Shown: piece by piece, positions 34,790 through 44,118 of the stretch
Numbering within the stretch: position 1 is the first letter of the stretch
Layout: the number at the start of each line of letters is the position of its first letter
Origin: Pseudochrobactrum sp. sp1633
Lineage (GTDB): Bacteria; Pseudomonadota; Alphaproteobacteria; Rhizobiales; Rhizobiaceae
DNA length: 64,000 bases
NCBI RefSeq assembly: GCF_030376605.1
Contig: NZ_JARRAE010000001.1
Span: 1-64,000, forward strand
Reading direction: 5' to 3'
Made by a program: the position numbers and the translations under genes
The notes under the pieces: generated by a model
Database searches by the model: none
What the model was told of the DNA's origin: nothing
The model's input: only the letters and a program-made list of their open reading frames with translations

Positions 34790-34916
34790 GTTGTTCGGCA
34801 CCGGATTGGCAATCTTAAATCACATAAAATTAATGGGATTATTGACAATAGCACTGCATTGGCAGACATTAACGGAATGTTAATTCTGTTAACTTGACGA
34901 TACAGGAGTGTTATTC

Positions 34917-35090
34917 ATGCCTCTTTTTCAGTCTCTGAAGGGAATGATGAAACAACGCAGTCAGGCGTTTCAAAAATTCTGGCAGGAAATTTCTCAGGAC
35001 GAGAAAACCATTGAGCGGCGGCGCCAAAACCGCCTTGCACCAGACCAGTCTGAAAAATTCGGATGCTGGCGTCATCGCGGTATTTGGTAA
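34917..35090 (+). CDS. Small hypothetical protein (57 aa)
   Basis: A short frame starting at ATG 34917 with AGGAG nine bases upstream. The peptide (PLFQSLKGMMKQRSQAFQKF...) is amphipathic and basic in the middle, with one cysteine near the end. A TTGACA box lies at 34843-34848. I recognise no family; conservation in relatives would decide if it is a gene. Confidence 0.42.
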   Translation: MPLFQSLKGMMKQRSQAFQKFWQEISQDEKTIERRRQNRLAPDQSEKFGCWRHRGIW

Positions 35091-35339
35091 ATCCTTCTGC
35101 AAAGCTCGATTTTCTGCTCCTGTTAAAGAAATTGTATTGCGCGAAATATGCATTGCTTAGCAAAATCTTGCTCATTCTTTTTTCGGCGTATCATAGTTTT
35201 CTGTTTTTAAATCAAAAAGTAAATTATCTATTTAAATCAATAATTTAGTATTGATTTCATGCCGCTGCTGCTTAATCTTTGGAGCTATAAACAACTCCAT
35301 TTCATTTGCCTCAGGCAAAGACACAGGCGGCGGGTATTC

Positions 35340-36350
35340 ATGAAAAAACTTCTGTTGGCGGCCGGGCTTGTGCTCGGTCTGGGTAATACATTGACAGTGG
35401 CTCAGGCAGAGGAACCGAAAGAAATCCTCAATGTCTCTTATGACATTGCCCGTGAGCTCTATGAGCAGGTGAACACGGCTTTCATTCCGGTGTGGAAAGA
35501 GAAAAGCGGCGAGACACTCACCGTCAATCAATCTCATGCGGGTTCTTCCAAGCAGGCGCGTTCCATTCTCGAAGGGCTGGAAGCGGATGTTGTTACCTTT
35601 AATCAGGTGACCGATGTGCAGGTGTTGCATGATAAGGGCAATCTGATCCCTGCGGATTGGCAGAGCCGTCTGCCGAATAACTCTTCGCCTTATTATTCGC
35701 TCCCTGCGTTTCTTGTGCGTGCAGGTAATCCGAAGCAGATCAAAAGCTGGGATGATCTGGTGCGCGATGATGTGCAGGTGATTTTCCCGAACCCGAAAAC
35801 CTCAGGCAATGCGCGCTATACCTATCTGGCAGCGACTGCCTATGCGCGTGAAGCCTTTAACAAGGATGATGCCAAGGTTCGTGAGTTTATTACCAAGCTG
35901 TTCAAGAATGTTCCGGTGTTCGATACCGGTGGCCGTGGTGCAACAACCACTTTCACCGAGCGCGGCATTGGTGATGTGCTGGTGACCTTTGAGGCGGAAG
36001 TGCTGGGTACACAGAAACTGCTTGGCAAAGACAAGTATGATGTTGTGGTGCCGCCGATCAGCCTGCTGTCGGAATTTCCGGTAACGATCGTTGATAAAGT
36101 TGTCGATAAGCGCGGCTCGCGCAAAATCGCGCAGGCCTATCTGGATTTCCTCTATGCCCCTGAAGGTCAGGAAATTCTCGCCAGCAATTTCAATCGTGTT
36201 CATGATGCCGCGACGATTGAAAAGCACAAAGCCAATTTCCCTGAGGTGAAGCTGGTGCGTGTGGAAGATGAATTCGGCGGCTGGGCAAATGTGACCAAAG
36301 AGCATTTTGCCGAGGGCGGTATTCTCGATCAGTTGTTCACTGCCAAGTAA
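35340..36350 (+). CDS. sbp: Sulfate ABC transporter, periplasmic binding protein
   Basis: A 336-aa exported protein. The signal peptide (KKLLLAAGLVLGLGNTLTVAQA) is followed by NVSYDIARELYEQVNTAF, the mark of sulfate/thiosulfate binding proteins, plus QSHAGSSKQARSILEGLEAD and the C-terminal FNRVHD. It delivers sulfate to the CysT/CysW permease encoded downstream. ATG 35340 is chosen for the signal peptide. The leader contains two small hairpins (35281-35298; 35304-35319, TTTGCCT / AGGCAAA) that might regulate the gene. A strong hairpin separates it from cysT. Confidence 0.94.
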   Translation: MKKLLLAAGLVLGLGNTLTVAQAEEPKEILNVSYDIARELYEQVNTAFIPVWKEKSGETLTVNQSHAGSSKQARSILEGLEADVVTFNQVTDVQVLHDKGNLIPADWQSRLPNNSSPYYSLPAFLVRAGNPKQIKSWDDLVRDDVQVIFPNPKTSGNARYTYLAATAYAREAFNKDDAKVREFITKLFKNVPVFDTGGRGATTTFTERGIGDVLVTFEAEVLGTQKLLGKDKYDVVVPPISLLSEFPVTIVDKVVDKRGSRKIAQAYLDFLYAPEGQEILASNFNRVHDAATIEKHKANFPEVKLVRVEDEFGGWANVTKEHFAEGGILDQLFTAK

Positions 36351-36368
36351 GCCGGACGACAGATTATA

Positions 36369-36404
36369 AAACCGGTGCGCCCTGAAAGGTGCGCCGGTTC
36401 TTCT
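36369..36404 (+). terminator. Attenuator hairpin between sbp and cysT
   Basis: Stem AACCGGTGCGCC / GGTGCGCCGGTT followed by CTTCT. It would let sbp mRNA exceed permease mRNA, common for binding-protein operons. Confidence 0.75.
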
Positions 36405-36430
36405 CATAGAACACACAGAGCAGACCGGTT

Positions 36431-37273
36431 ATGAAGAGACCAATTTTTAAAGTCAGAAAAACAGTGATGCCTGGCTTCGGTATTACGCTTGGTTGCACAC
36501 TGCTCTATCTGACAGTGATTGTGGCCTTGCCGTTGTTTGCTCTGGTGATGAAATCGGCAAGTCTGGGATTTGCTGACTTCTGGTCGATTGTCAGCTCGCC
36601 GCGCGCTGTGGCGACATTCAAACTCACGATTTTGGCTTCGGCTGCGGCGACTGTGTTCAATGCTGTGTTTGGCTTGCTGATGGCTTGGGTATTGGTGCGC
36701 TACGAGTTTCCGGGCAAGCGTTTGCTGGATGCTGCCGTTGATCTGCCCTTTGCTTTGCCGACCGCCGTTGCCGGTCTGGCGCTGGTGACCGTGCTGTCTA
36801 AAAACGGCTGGATCGGACAATATATTGAGCCGCTTGGATTGCACCTAGCCTATACGCCTGCGGGTATTGCTATCGCGATGGCTTTTACCAGTATTCCCTT
36901 TGTTATCCGTACGGTACAGCCGGTTCTGGAAGATTTGAATCATGATGTGGAAGAAGCGGCGGAGACGCTCGGTGCAAGTCCGTTACAGGTCTTTATCCAT
37001 GTGATCTGGCCGATGATCCTGCCAGCTTTTCTTGCCGGTAGCGCCTTGTCTTTCGCGCGGGGCTTAGGCGAATTCGGCGCGATTGTTTTTATCGCGGCCA
37101 ATCTGCCGTTTAAAACCGAGGTTACATCATTTTTGGTTTTTGTCCGTCTTGATGAGTATGAATATCAGTCGGCAGCAGCGCTGGCGATGGTGATGCTGCT
37201 CATGGCCTTTGCCATGTTGCTGACGACCAATCTCATTCAGGCAAGACAGCTGCGTTATGCGGAGCGTAACTGA
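36431..37273 (+). CDS. cysT: Sulfate ABC transporter permease CysT
   Basis: A 280-aa inner-membrane permease with six TM helices. It includes AWVLVRYEFPGKRLLDAAVD, the family-typical LPTAVAGLALVTVL and the EAA loop EEAAETLGASPLQVFIHVIW that contacts the ATPase. It pairs with CysW, whose ATG lies one base after its stop. Order sbp-cysT-cysW is standard, but the expected cysA is missing downstream. Confidence 0.95.
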   Translation: MKRPIFKVRKTVMPGFGITLGCTLLYLTVIVALPLFALVMKSASLGFADFWSIVSSPRAVATFKLTILASAAATVFNAVFGLLMAWVLVRYEFPGKRLLDAAVDLPFALPTAVAGLALVTVLSKNGWIGQYIEPLGLHLAYTPAGIAIAMAFTSIPFVIRTVQPVLEDLNHDVEEAAETLGASPLQVFIHVIWPMILPAFLAGSALSFARGLGEFGAIVFIAANLPFKTEVTSFLVFVRLDEYEYQSAAALAMVMLLMAFAMLLTTNLIQARQLRYAERN

Positions 37274-37274
37274 T

Positions 37275-38132
37275 ATGGCGACAACATTAAGTTTAACTGT
37301 ACCGGTATCAGGCAGAGTTTCACCGCAGTTCCGGCGCCGGTTATGGGGGCGACGTGCGTTGATCGGGCTGGCTGTGTTCCTGTCGCTGATCGTACTTGGC
37401 ATTCCGATGGCAGTGATTTTCTCCGCAGCCTTTGGCAGTGGTATGGGGCGGTTCTGGGCGGAAATCACCAAGCCGGATACGATGCATGCGGTGTGGCTGA
37501 CAGTGCTGACCGCAATTGTCGTCGTGCCGATCAATATGGGTTTCGGTGTTTGCGTGGCATGGCTGGTTACACGTTTTCGTTTTCCTGGACGGCGGTTGCT
37601 GATCAGTTTTATCGAGATCCCGTTTTCTGTATCCCCGATTATTGCCGGTACCGCCTATCTGTTTCTCTATGGCGCACAAGGGCTGATGGGGCCCTTGCTG
37701 GAGAGCTATGATCTCAAAATCATGTTCACCGTTCCGGCGATCTTTCTGGTCAGTCTGTTTGTCACCAGTCCTTTTGTTGCCCGCGAGCTGATCCCGCTGA
37801 TGGAGATGCAAGGCGGTGAAGATGAAGAGGCGGCACTGTCGCTCGGTGCCAGCGGCTTGCAGACCTTCTTCTATGTGACACTGCCGAATATTAAATGGGC
37901 GCTGCTCTATGGTGCCGTGCTGTGTAATGCGCGGGTGATGGGCGAATATGGCGCGACATCGGTGGTGTCCGGTGCCATTCGCGGTAAAACCAATACGCTG
38001 CCTTTGCAGGTTGATCTGTTGTTTCAGGATCAAAACACAGTTGGTGCATTTGCTGCCGCCTCTACACTGGCGGTTTTGGCGCTGTTGACGCTGCTGCTAA
38101 AAGTCTGGCTGGAACGCAAACAAGTCGATTAA
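37275..38132 (+). CDS. cysW: Sulfate ABC transporter permease CysW
   Basis: A 285-aa permease. Marks are RRLLISFIEIPFSVSPIIAG, the EAA motif EEAALSLGASGLQTFFYVTL and GEYGATSVVSGAIRGKTNTL, the CysW signature. It starts directly after cysT. A bidirectional terminator at 38149-38189 closes the operon, so no ATPase gene is co-transcribed; the partner CysA must be encoded elsewhere or be shared. Confidence 0.95.
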   Translation: MATTLSLTVPVSGRVSPQFRRRLWGRRALIGLAVFLSLIVLGIPMAVIFSAAFGSGMGRFWAEITKPDTMHAVWLTVLTAIVVVPINMGFGVCVAWLVTRFRFPGRRLLISFIEIPFSVSPIIAGTAYLFLYGAQGLMGPLLESYDLKIMFTVPAIFLVSLFVTSPFVARELIPLMEMQGGEDEEAALSLGASGLQTFFYVTLPNIKWALLYGAVLCNARVMGEYGATSVVSGAIRGKTNTLPLQVDLLFQDQNTVGAFAAASTLAVLALLTLLLKVWLERKQVD

Positions 38133-38148
38133 TTGCAAGTTTGTATAG

Positions 38149-38189
38149 AAAAAAGCCGCCTCTGAAATTGATTCAAAGGCGGCTTTTAT
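38149..38189. terminator. Bidirectional terminator between cysW and polyamine operon
   Basis: AAAAAAGCCGCCT / AGGCGGCTTTTAT; serves both convergent operons. Confidence 0.88.
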
Positions 38190-38208
38190 ATTTTTGATAT
38201 TGCTTGGT

Positions 38209-39000
38209 TTATTGTGCCTGACTTGCCACTTTGCGCTGCGTCAAAATCATAATCAGCGCAATCAGTACCGTTCCGACGATGAAGACGAAAGCCGCCGCTG
38301 CAATGGCCGGACTGATATTCTCACGGATGGTGGAGAACATCTGCCGCGCCAGTGTCCGCTGGTTGGGGCCTGCCACAAACAGGGTCAGCACGACTTCATC
38401 CAACGAGGTTGCAAAGGCAAAGACCGCACCGGAAATAATGCCGGGTTTTGCCAGCGGCAGTGTTACTTTTTGCAAGATCACATGCGGCGGTGCACCAAGG
38501 CTGGCAGCGGCCTGCTCCACACGCCGGTCAACACTCTGCAGCACTGCCAGCACATTGATGACCACAAAAGGCACTGCAACAACCGTATGGGCGATGATGA
38601 CGCCGAGATAGGAGTTGAGCAGGTTATACTGCGCGAACATCAACTGCATGCCCACGCCGAGCACCACAGCGGGCACAACCATCGGCAGCAGGAAGATCGT
38701 TTTGATTGAGTTGAACACAAAGGAATATTGATTGCCGCGCAAGCCCAGCGCCCCGACAGTGCCCAGCACTGTTGCCAGTGCCGTGGTGCCAACGGAGATG
38801 ATCAGGCTGTTGATGATTGACCTGCGCCATGCATCGGCCTGCACCAGTTCCTGAAACCAGCGTGTGGAATAACCGTCCATCGGATAACCGAGCAAGGCTC
38901 CGCTGGTGAAGGCCAGCGGCAGAATTGCCACCAGCGGTGCCAGCAGGAAAAACACGACCGCAGCGCCGAACAGGAGTTTGAGGAGTTTGAAGCCGTTCAT
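38209..39000 (-). CDS. ABC transporter permease, PotC-type
   Basis: A 263-aa permease with six TM helices, last gene of a four-gene polyamine-type ABC operon. The EAA motif is EQAAASLGAPPHVILQKVTL, and FATSLDEVVLTLFVAG is typical of PotC/PotI proteins. Its start overlaps the stop of the upstream permease gene by 4 bases. It should form the channel with that permease. The specific substrate (putrescine, spermidine or a related amine) is inferred from family. Confidence 0.93.
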   Translation of the reverse strand: MNGFKLLKLLFGAAVVFFLLAPLVAILPLAFTSGALLGYPMDGYSTRWFQELVQADAWRRSIINSLIISVGTTALATVLGTVGALGLRGNQYSFVFNSIKTIFLLPMVVPAVVLGVGMQLMFAQYNLLNSYLGVIIAHTVVAVPFVVINVLAVLQSVDRRVEQAAASLGAPPHVILQKVTLPLAKPGIISGAVFAFATSLDEVVLTLFVAGPNQRTLARQMFSTIRENISPAIAAAAFVFIVGTVLIALIMILTQRKVASQAQ

Positions 39001-40190
39001 GAACGTACCTCCTTCTCAGTCGAGAGACGCATATAGATCGTATAGAGCAGGATGGTTGCAATCAGCAGAACCATACCGAGCGCACCGGCCATGCCCCAGT
39101 TTGCAGCGCCCATTGCATAGAATGCGATGACCGAGCTGATAAGCTGATCTTTAGCGCCGCCGATGAGAGCAGGGGTGATGTAGTAGCCAAGCGCTGTCAT
39201 GAAGACGAGCAGCGAGCCGGAAACCACGCCGCGCATAATCAGCGGTAACAGTACATGAAAGAAAGACCGTAGCGGGTGTGCGCCGAGTGAGGCAGCAGCA
39301 GGCATCAGATTTTTCGGAATACCGATCAGCACGCTGAACACCGGCAGCACCATGAATGGCAACAGCACATGGGTCATAGCAATGATCACGCCGGTACGGT
39401 TGAAGATCAGCGCCAGCGGTTCACTGGTGATGCCGATGGCCATGAGTGCTGAATTAATCAGCCCCTGATCCTGCAACAGGATGAACCATGCAGCGGTACG
39501 CACCAGCAGTGATGTCCAGAGCGGCAGCAGTACTGCGCCGAGCAACAACTGGCGTTTCCAGCCTTCAACAGAGGCTGCAACCATTGCAAACGGAATGCCG
39601 ATGAGAATGCAGGCAATGGTGACACTGAGGGCAGTGATGAAGGTACGCACCATAATGGTGACATTGGCAGAGGCATCAGCAGGTAGTGAGCGGATTTCAC
39701 CGGAAATATCGCGCTCCATATCCACTGCTGCCAACAGATTGCGGTCTGTCAGCGTGGTAGAAGCCGCAGAGGCAATTGCCTGCCAGAAGGGCTGTTCGCC
39801 CCATTTCTTGTCGATAGCGACCAGATCAACCTGAGCATAATCAACCGGCTCTTCAAGCTTTTCCAGCTGATTGCGGGTTTTGCTCATCAGCGTGCGGAAA
39901 CCGGGTTGCGCGCTGTTGAGGCGGCGCACCAGATCTCCGAAGAGCTGGGCATCATCATTGTTGCGGATATCTTCAGCCAGCGCCGCTTTCATTTCCGGTG
40001 TTGGCGGTGCTTCCGGATTCCAGTTGCTAACGGCCTGTGCCGTAAGCGGCAAGGCTTTGGCGGCCACCGGATCGGACACGGCCTCTTTCATCATCGTAAT
40101 CAGCGGAATGATAAAGAAGATCAGCAGGAACAAAGCCAGCGGTGCCACCAGTGCGAAAGATTTTAACCGTTGTTGTCGTACTTCGCTCAT
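38997..40190 (-). CDS. ABC transporter permease, PotB-type
   Basis: A 397-aa permease, longer than E. coli PotB because of an extra ~150-residue region between the first and second TM helices (PEAPPTPEMKAALAEDIRNN to SGEIRSLPADAS), a feature of many alphaproteobacterial members. The membrane core and EAA motif (PAAASLGAHPLRSFFHVLLP) are intact. The ATG at 40190 overlaps the ATPase stop by 4 bases, which fixes the start against a longer frame from 40235. Confidence 0.93.
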   Translation of the reverse strand: MSEVRQQRLKSFALVAPLALFLLIFFIIPLITMMKEAVSDPVAAKALPLTAQAVSNWNPEAPPTPEMKAALAEDIRNNDDAQLFGDLVRRLNSAQPGFRTLMSKTRNQLEKLEEPVDYAQVDLVAIDKKWGEQPFWQAIASAASTTLTDRNLLAAVDMERDISGEIRSLPADASANVTIMVRTFITALSVTIACILIGIPFAMVAASVEGWKRQLLLGAVLLPLWTSLLVRTAAWFILLQDQGLINSALMAIGITSEPLALIFNRTGVIIAMTHVLLPFMVLPVFSVLIGIPKNLMPAAASLGAHPLRSFFHVLLPLIMRGVVSGSLLVFMTALGYYITPALIGGAKDQLISSVIAFYAMGAANWGMAGALGMVLLIATILLYTIYMRLSTEKEVRS

Positions 40191-41281
40191 GCCGCAGCCT
40201 TTGCGCTTTTGGCCTGAGTTACAATCGGCCAGCAATCCGCCGGAGAAAATGACAGGGTAACCTGATCACCGGCTTTCAGATTATGAAAGCTGCGATCAGC
40301 CTTGGTGACAAGGCTCTGGCCTGCAAAATCCAGCGCCACGCGCAGATGGTCGCCGTGATAGACGATATCGCTGACAGTGGCAGACAGTTTGTTGCTGATC
40401 GTATCATCCGTATTCAGGCGCACGCGCTCGGGACGCAGCGACAGGCGGATATCCTGTCCTGCATGCAGAGGCGCTTGTGCATCGACACGGATATCCTGAC
40501 CATTGGCAAGGCGGATCTGCGTCTGGCCGTTTTGCGTGCCGGAGATTTTACCGTCGATCAGATTGGTTTCGCCGATAAACTCCGCAACAAATTGCGTGGC
40601 CGGATGGTCGTAAATTTGTGAGGGTGAGCCGATTTGCTCAATCTTGCCGCGATTGAACACAGCAATCCGGTCGCTCATGGTCAGGGCTTCTGACTGGTCA
40701 TGGGTTACAAACACAATGGTCAGGCCGAGACGATGATGCAATTCGCGGATGTCGAGCTGCATACGTTCGCGTAATTGCTTGTCCAGCGCGCCGAGCGGCT
40801 CATCCATCAACACCACTTCCGGCTCAAATACCAGCGCACGCGCCAGTGCCACACGCTGCTGCTGGCCGCCGGAAAGCTGGGAGGGCTTGCGGTCGAGCAT
40901 GGTGCCAAGCTGAACCATATCCAGTGCGCGCTTCACGCGTTCCTGCGTTTCAGCTTTGGAGAGGCTGCGCATTTTCAAAGGAAAGGCCACATTTTCTGCA
41001 ATGTTCATATGCGGAAACAGGGCATAGTTCTGAAACACCACACCCATATTGCGTTTATGCGGTGGCAACTGATCAATGCGTTTGCCATCCACGCTGACCG
41101 TGCCGCCTGTAGGGCGTTCAAAGCCTGCAAGCAGCATCAGCAAGGTTGTTTTGCCGGAGCCGGAAGGCCCGAGCATGCTGACAAATTCGCCTTTTTGGAT
41201 GGTCAGATCAAGATTATCAACAACAGTCAGCGAGCCGAATGCTTTGCTCACCTTCTCAAAATGTATGAATGGATTATTCAC
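40187..41281 (-). CDS. ABC transporter ATP-binding protein, PotA-type
   Basis: A 364-aa ATPase that powers uptake. Walker A is GPSGSGKT (39-46), the Q-loop is in [12 protein letters not shown], the signature is [15 protein letters not shown], Walker B is [12 protein letters not shown], and the switch histidine is in VTHDQ. A TOBE_2 domain forms the C-terminus. It overlaps the permease gene and follows the binding-protein gene after a stem-loop. Family and order point to polyamine uptake. Confidence 0.95.
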   Translation of the reverse strand: MNNPFIHFEKVSKAFGSLTVVDNLDLTIQKGEFVSMLGPSGSGKTTLLMLLAGFERPTGGTVSVDGKRIDQLPPHKRNMGVVFQNYALFPHMNIAENVAFPLKMRSLSKAETQERVKRALDMVQLGTMLDRKPSQLSGGQQQRVALARALVFEPEVVLMDEPLGALDKQLRERMQLDIRELHHRLGLTIVFVTHDQSEALTMSDRIAVFNRGKIEQIGSPSQIYDHPATQFVAEFIGETNLIDGKISGTQNGQTQIRLANGQDIRVDAQAPLHAGQDIRLSLRPERVRLNTDDTISNKLSATVSDIVYHGDHLRVALDFAGQSLVTKADRSFHNLKAGDQVTLSFSPADCWPIVTQAKSAKAAA

Positions 41282-41505
41282 GCTTAAAACCTCGAATAGG
41301 AGCTGCTCACCGCAATCGCTGTTTTATCGGGGCTATAAAACAAGGCAGTGAATGCTGTTGCCTGTATTGGTGGCAACGGGAATGCGCATATGAAAAGCAC
41401 TTGCGCGGCAGGTGTAAGCCGCTCCGGTATGAAAGGCAGATCTCACGGGGGAAAGACCTGCAAATACCGGAACGGATACCTGACCGGACATGCTGTGCCG
41501 GTGTC

Positions 41506-41536
41506 AGAGCGGCTTCTGGTTTTCGGAAGCCGCTCT
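41506..41536 (-). terminator. Stem-loop between binding-protein and ATPase genes
   Basis: Perfect arms AGAGCGGCTTC / GAAGCCGCTCT with a 9-base loop, just downstream of the binding-protein stop. No T run follows, so it more likely stabilises the upstream mRNA than ends transcription. Confidence 0.75.
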
Positions 41537-41546
41537 CGGCTGCTGC

Positions 41547-42596
41547 TTACTGGGCAAGCCAGGCATTAAAGCGCTGGTTCAGACTTTCTGAGTTGTCTGT
41601 CCAGAATTCCACACCGATTGAAGCTGCGTCTGTCATGTTGGCAGGCGTTGTCGGCAGGTCTTTGCGGTATTTGTCGGCGACAAATTTATCGGCTTCGATA
41701 TTCGGCAGGCCGTAGGTGATATATTCAGGCAGTTTGGCCTGATTGTCGGCCTTGCTGGCAAAAGCGATGAAGTCCATCGACTCTTTCGGGAAAGGCGTGC
41801 CTTTCATGATCGCCCAGCTATCAACAGCATAGATGCTGCCCGGCCAGACGAAGCCGAAATTCTTGTTCTCGGTGCGGTTCAGGGCGTTGATACGGCCGTT
41901 ATAGACCGAAGCCATCACCACTTCACCGGAAGAGAGCAACTGTACCGGCTGCGCACCGGCTTCCCACCAGACAATATGCGGCTTGATTTCATCGAGCTTT
42001 TTGAATGCGCGTTCCACGCCTTCTGGCGTTGCCAGCACATCATAAACTTCCTTCGGTGCAACGCCGTCGGCAATCAGTGCAAATTCCAGAGAGTATTTGG
42101 CGCTTTTACGCAGGGAGCGTTTGCCCGGAAATTTTTTAACATCCCAGAAATCAGCCCAGGATTTCGGGGCATCTTTCATGGTGTCGCCGTTATAGGCAAT
42201 GCCGGTTGACCAGACAATTGCACCAACGCCGCAATCATGAACGGCCGCAGGAATAAACTTGTCTTTGCCGCCAAGCTGCTCCCAGTTGATATTTTCATAA
42301 ATACCATCGGCGCAACCAAGCTCAAGCTCTTCAGCCTCAACCTGTACGACATCCCAGTTGGTTTCGCCGGCTTTTACCTTGGCTTGCAGAACGCCGTAAC
42401 CGCCGTCCCAGCTTTCATCGAGAACCGGTTTGCCCAGTTCTTTGGCAAAAGGTTTGAAATAAATTTCGCGCTGACCGTCCTGATAGCTGCCTCCCCACGA
42501 AACAATGGTGAGGTCGCGTGCCTGAGCGGCACCGGCTGCCATAGCTAAGCCGCCGAGTATAGTGCAGGCGGTGAGTGCAATATGCGTAAGCTTCAT
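41547..42596 (-). CDS. ABC transporter substrate-binding protein, polyamine type
   Basis: A 349-aa periplasmic protein and first gene of the operon. A signal peptide (LTHIALTACTILGGLAMAAG ... AQA) precedes LTIVSWGGSYQDGQREIYF, the opening seen in PotD/PotF-type binding proteins. AVHDCGVGAIVWSTGIAYN and SSGEVVMASVYNGR are further family marks. GTGGGGA precedes the ATG by about eight bases. Ligand identity is not determinable from sequence. Confidence 0.92.
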   Translation of the reverse strand: MKLTHIALTACTILGGLAMAAGAAQARDLTIVSWGGSYQDGQREIYFKPFAKELGKPVLDESWDGGYGVLQAKVKAGETNWDVVQVEAEELELGCADGIYENINWEQLGGKDKFIPAAVHDCGVGAIVWSTGIAYNGDTMKDAPKSWADFWDVKKFPGKRSLRKSAKYSLEFALIADGVAPKEVYDVLATPEGVERAFKKLDEIKPHIVWWEAGAQPVQLLSSGEVVMASVYNGRINALNRTENKNFGFVWPGSIYAVDSWAIMKGTPFPKESMDFIAFASKADNQAKLPEYITYGLPNIEADKFVADKYRKDLPTTPANMTDAASIGVEFWTDNSESLNQRFNAWLAQ

Positions 42597-43204
42597 TGAT
42601 TATTCCCCACAGTTTATTGTTATGAAATTTGTTGTAACAACTTTTCCATAGGAAATGCAGGGTAGCAATAGCTGATTGCGCAGTTGTCTTGCCATTAATG
42701 TCGCATATTAAAGCTGCTAATTTAGCATTTTGCCGATGTTTGACAGGACCGGTCGCGACAGCTCTTGCGTGCTGAGCATGAAAGCCCGAGGGGCGCTTTC
42801 AGTGGAAAATGGTATTTAAATTATAAAACCAAAATGGGAATGACGTGTGTTTTCATCAGGTTGAAATGCCTGTCTTCCGTTTACGTCACATTGGATTATG
42901 ACAATGACCGGTGCTCCAACTTCATGCGCTTTGAGAATGATTTTGTGTAAAAAATTGATGACGTGTTGATTTCGCTACTGCAACCGGGGTCTGAATAAAT
43001 TTTTAAAAATAGTTTTTAACTTTGTGCTGTTGCACTTGCCGGACATCATTTTAATGTAATGTCGTCGTGCCGGTATTGCATGACTGCCGGAAGCCGCAAA
43101 CGAAACCTGTGTGTCTCTGACGTCTGCAAGGTGGTGTAACAGCCCTAGATTTGTTTGTTACAAATGACCGGATTTAAATACTGATTCGCATATGGAGAAT
43201 TCTC
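42597..43204. other. Intergenic region between divergent transport and aminotransferase genes
   Basis: No gene is seen in about 608 bases. It must contain promoters for the leftward ABC operon and the rightward aminotransferase gene. A small GAAAGC / GCTTTC hairpin lies near 42781-42801. A short frame at 42765-42950 has no ribosome site. Confidence 0.5.
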
Positions 43205-44059
43205 ATGGGCCAGATTGGTCGTAGCTGGACATTTTACAAAGGCAAGTGGCATGAGGGCGATGTGCGCATTCTCGGCGCGTCATCGCAGGCAACATGGCTT
43301 GGCTCGCTTGTTTTTGACGGTGCGCGCGGTTTTGAAGGTGTGATCCCGGATCTGGATCAGCATTGTGCGCGTGTTAACCGCTCCGCGCAGGCATTGGGGT
43401 TGAAGCCAACCTATACGCCGGAAGAAATCATGGAACTGAGCCGTCAGGGGATGGCAAAATTCGGTGAGAATGCTGCCGTCTATATTCGCCCGATGTATTG
43501 GGCAGAGGAGGGCGAAGCCAATGTGGTTCTGCCCGCTGCGGAAAGTACGGATTTTGCCCTGTGTCTGGAAGAAATTCCAATGGGCGAGCCGACCGGCTTT
43601 ACCATCACCACCACACGTTTCCGCCGTCCGACGATTGAAACCATGCCGCTGGATGCAAAGGCTGCCTGCCTTTATCCGAATAATGCCCGTATGATCCGCG
43701 AAGCGCGTGCCAAAGGTTTTGGTAATGCGCTGGTCTGCGATATGCTGGGCAATGTGGCGGAGCTGGCTTCGTCCAACGTGTTTATGGTGCGTGACGGTGA
43801 AGTGTTTACGCCTGCGCCGAATGGCACATTCCTCAATGGTATTACACGTCAGCGCGTAATCGGCTTGTTGCGTGATAACGGTGTGACTGTCACTGAAACA
43901 ACTTTGCGCGTTGAAGATTTCCGTGAAGCTGATGAGATTTTCTCAACCGGTAACCACTCCAAGGTTGTGCCGGTCATCGGTTTTGATGACAAGCAACTGG
44001 GCTATGGTCCGGTTGCTCAAAAAGCCCGCAAACTCTATTGGGACTGGGCGCATTCATAA
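43205..44059 (+). CDS. ilvE: Branched-chain amino acid aminotransferase
   Basis: A 284-aa PLP enzyme of fold class IV that swaps amino groups between leucine, isoleucine or valine and 2-oxoglutarate. The expected PLP lysine is Lys152 in PLDAKAACLYPNNARM; GNVAELASSNVFMVRDG and TPAPNGTFLNGITRQRV are family motifs for the phosphate and carboxylate sites. It is monocistronic, closed by a bidirectional terminator. D-amino acid transaminase is a related alternative but motif choice favours the branched-chain enzyme. Confidence 0.88.
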   Translation: MGQIGRSWTFYKGKWHEGDVRILGASSQATWLGSLVFDGARGFEGVIPDLDQHCARVNRSAQALGLKPTYTPEEIMELSRQGMAKFGENAAVYIRPMYWAEEGEANVVLPAAESTDFALCLEEIPMGEPTGFTITTTRFRRPTIETMPLDAKAACLYPNNARMIREARAKGFGNALVCDMLGNVAELASSNVFMVRDGEVFTPAPNGTFLNGITRQRVIGLLRDNGVTVTETTLRVEDFREADEIFSTGNHSKVVPVIGFDDKQLGYGPVAQKARKLYWDWAHS

Positions 44060-44079
44060 GCGTACAGGCATTCAATAAG

Positions 44080-44113
44080 AAAAGCCGCGAAACTCAGTTT
44101 CGCGGCTTTTTTG
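44080..44113. terminator. Bidirectional terminator after ilvE
   Basis: AAAAGCCGCGAAACT / AGTTTCGCGGCTTTT with T run; shared with the convergent membrane-protein gene. Confidence 0.9.
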
Positions 44114-44118
44114 TATCG

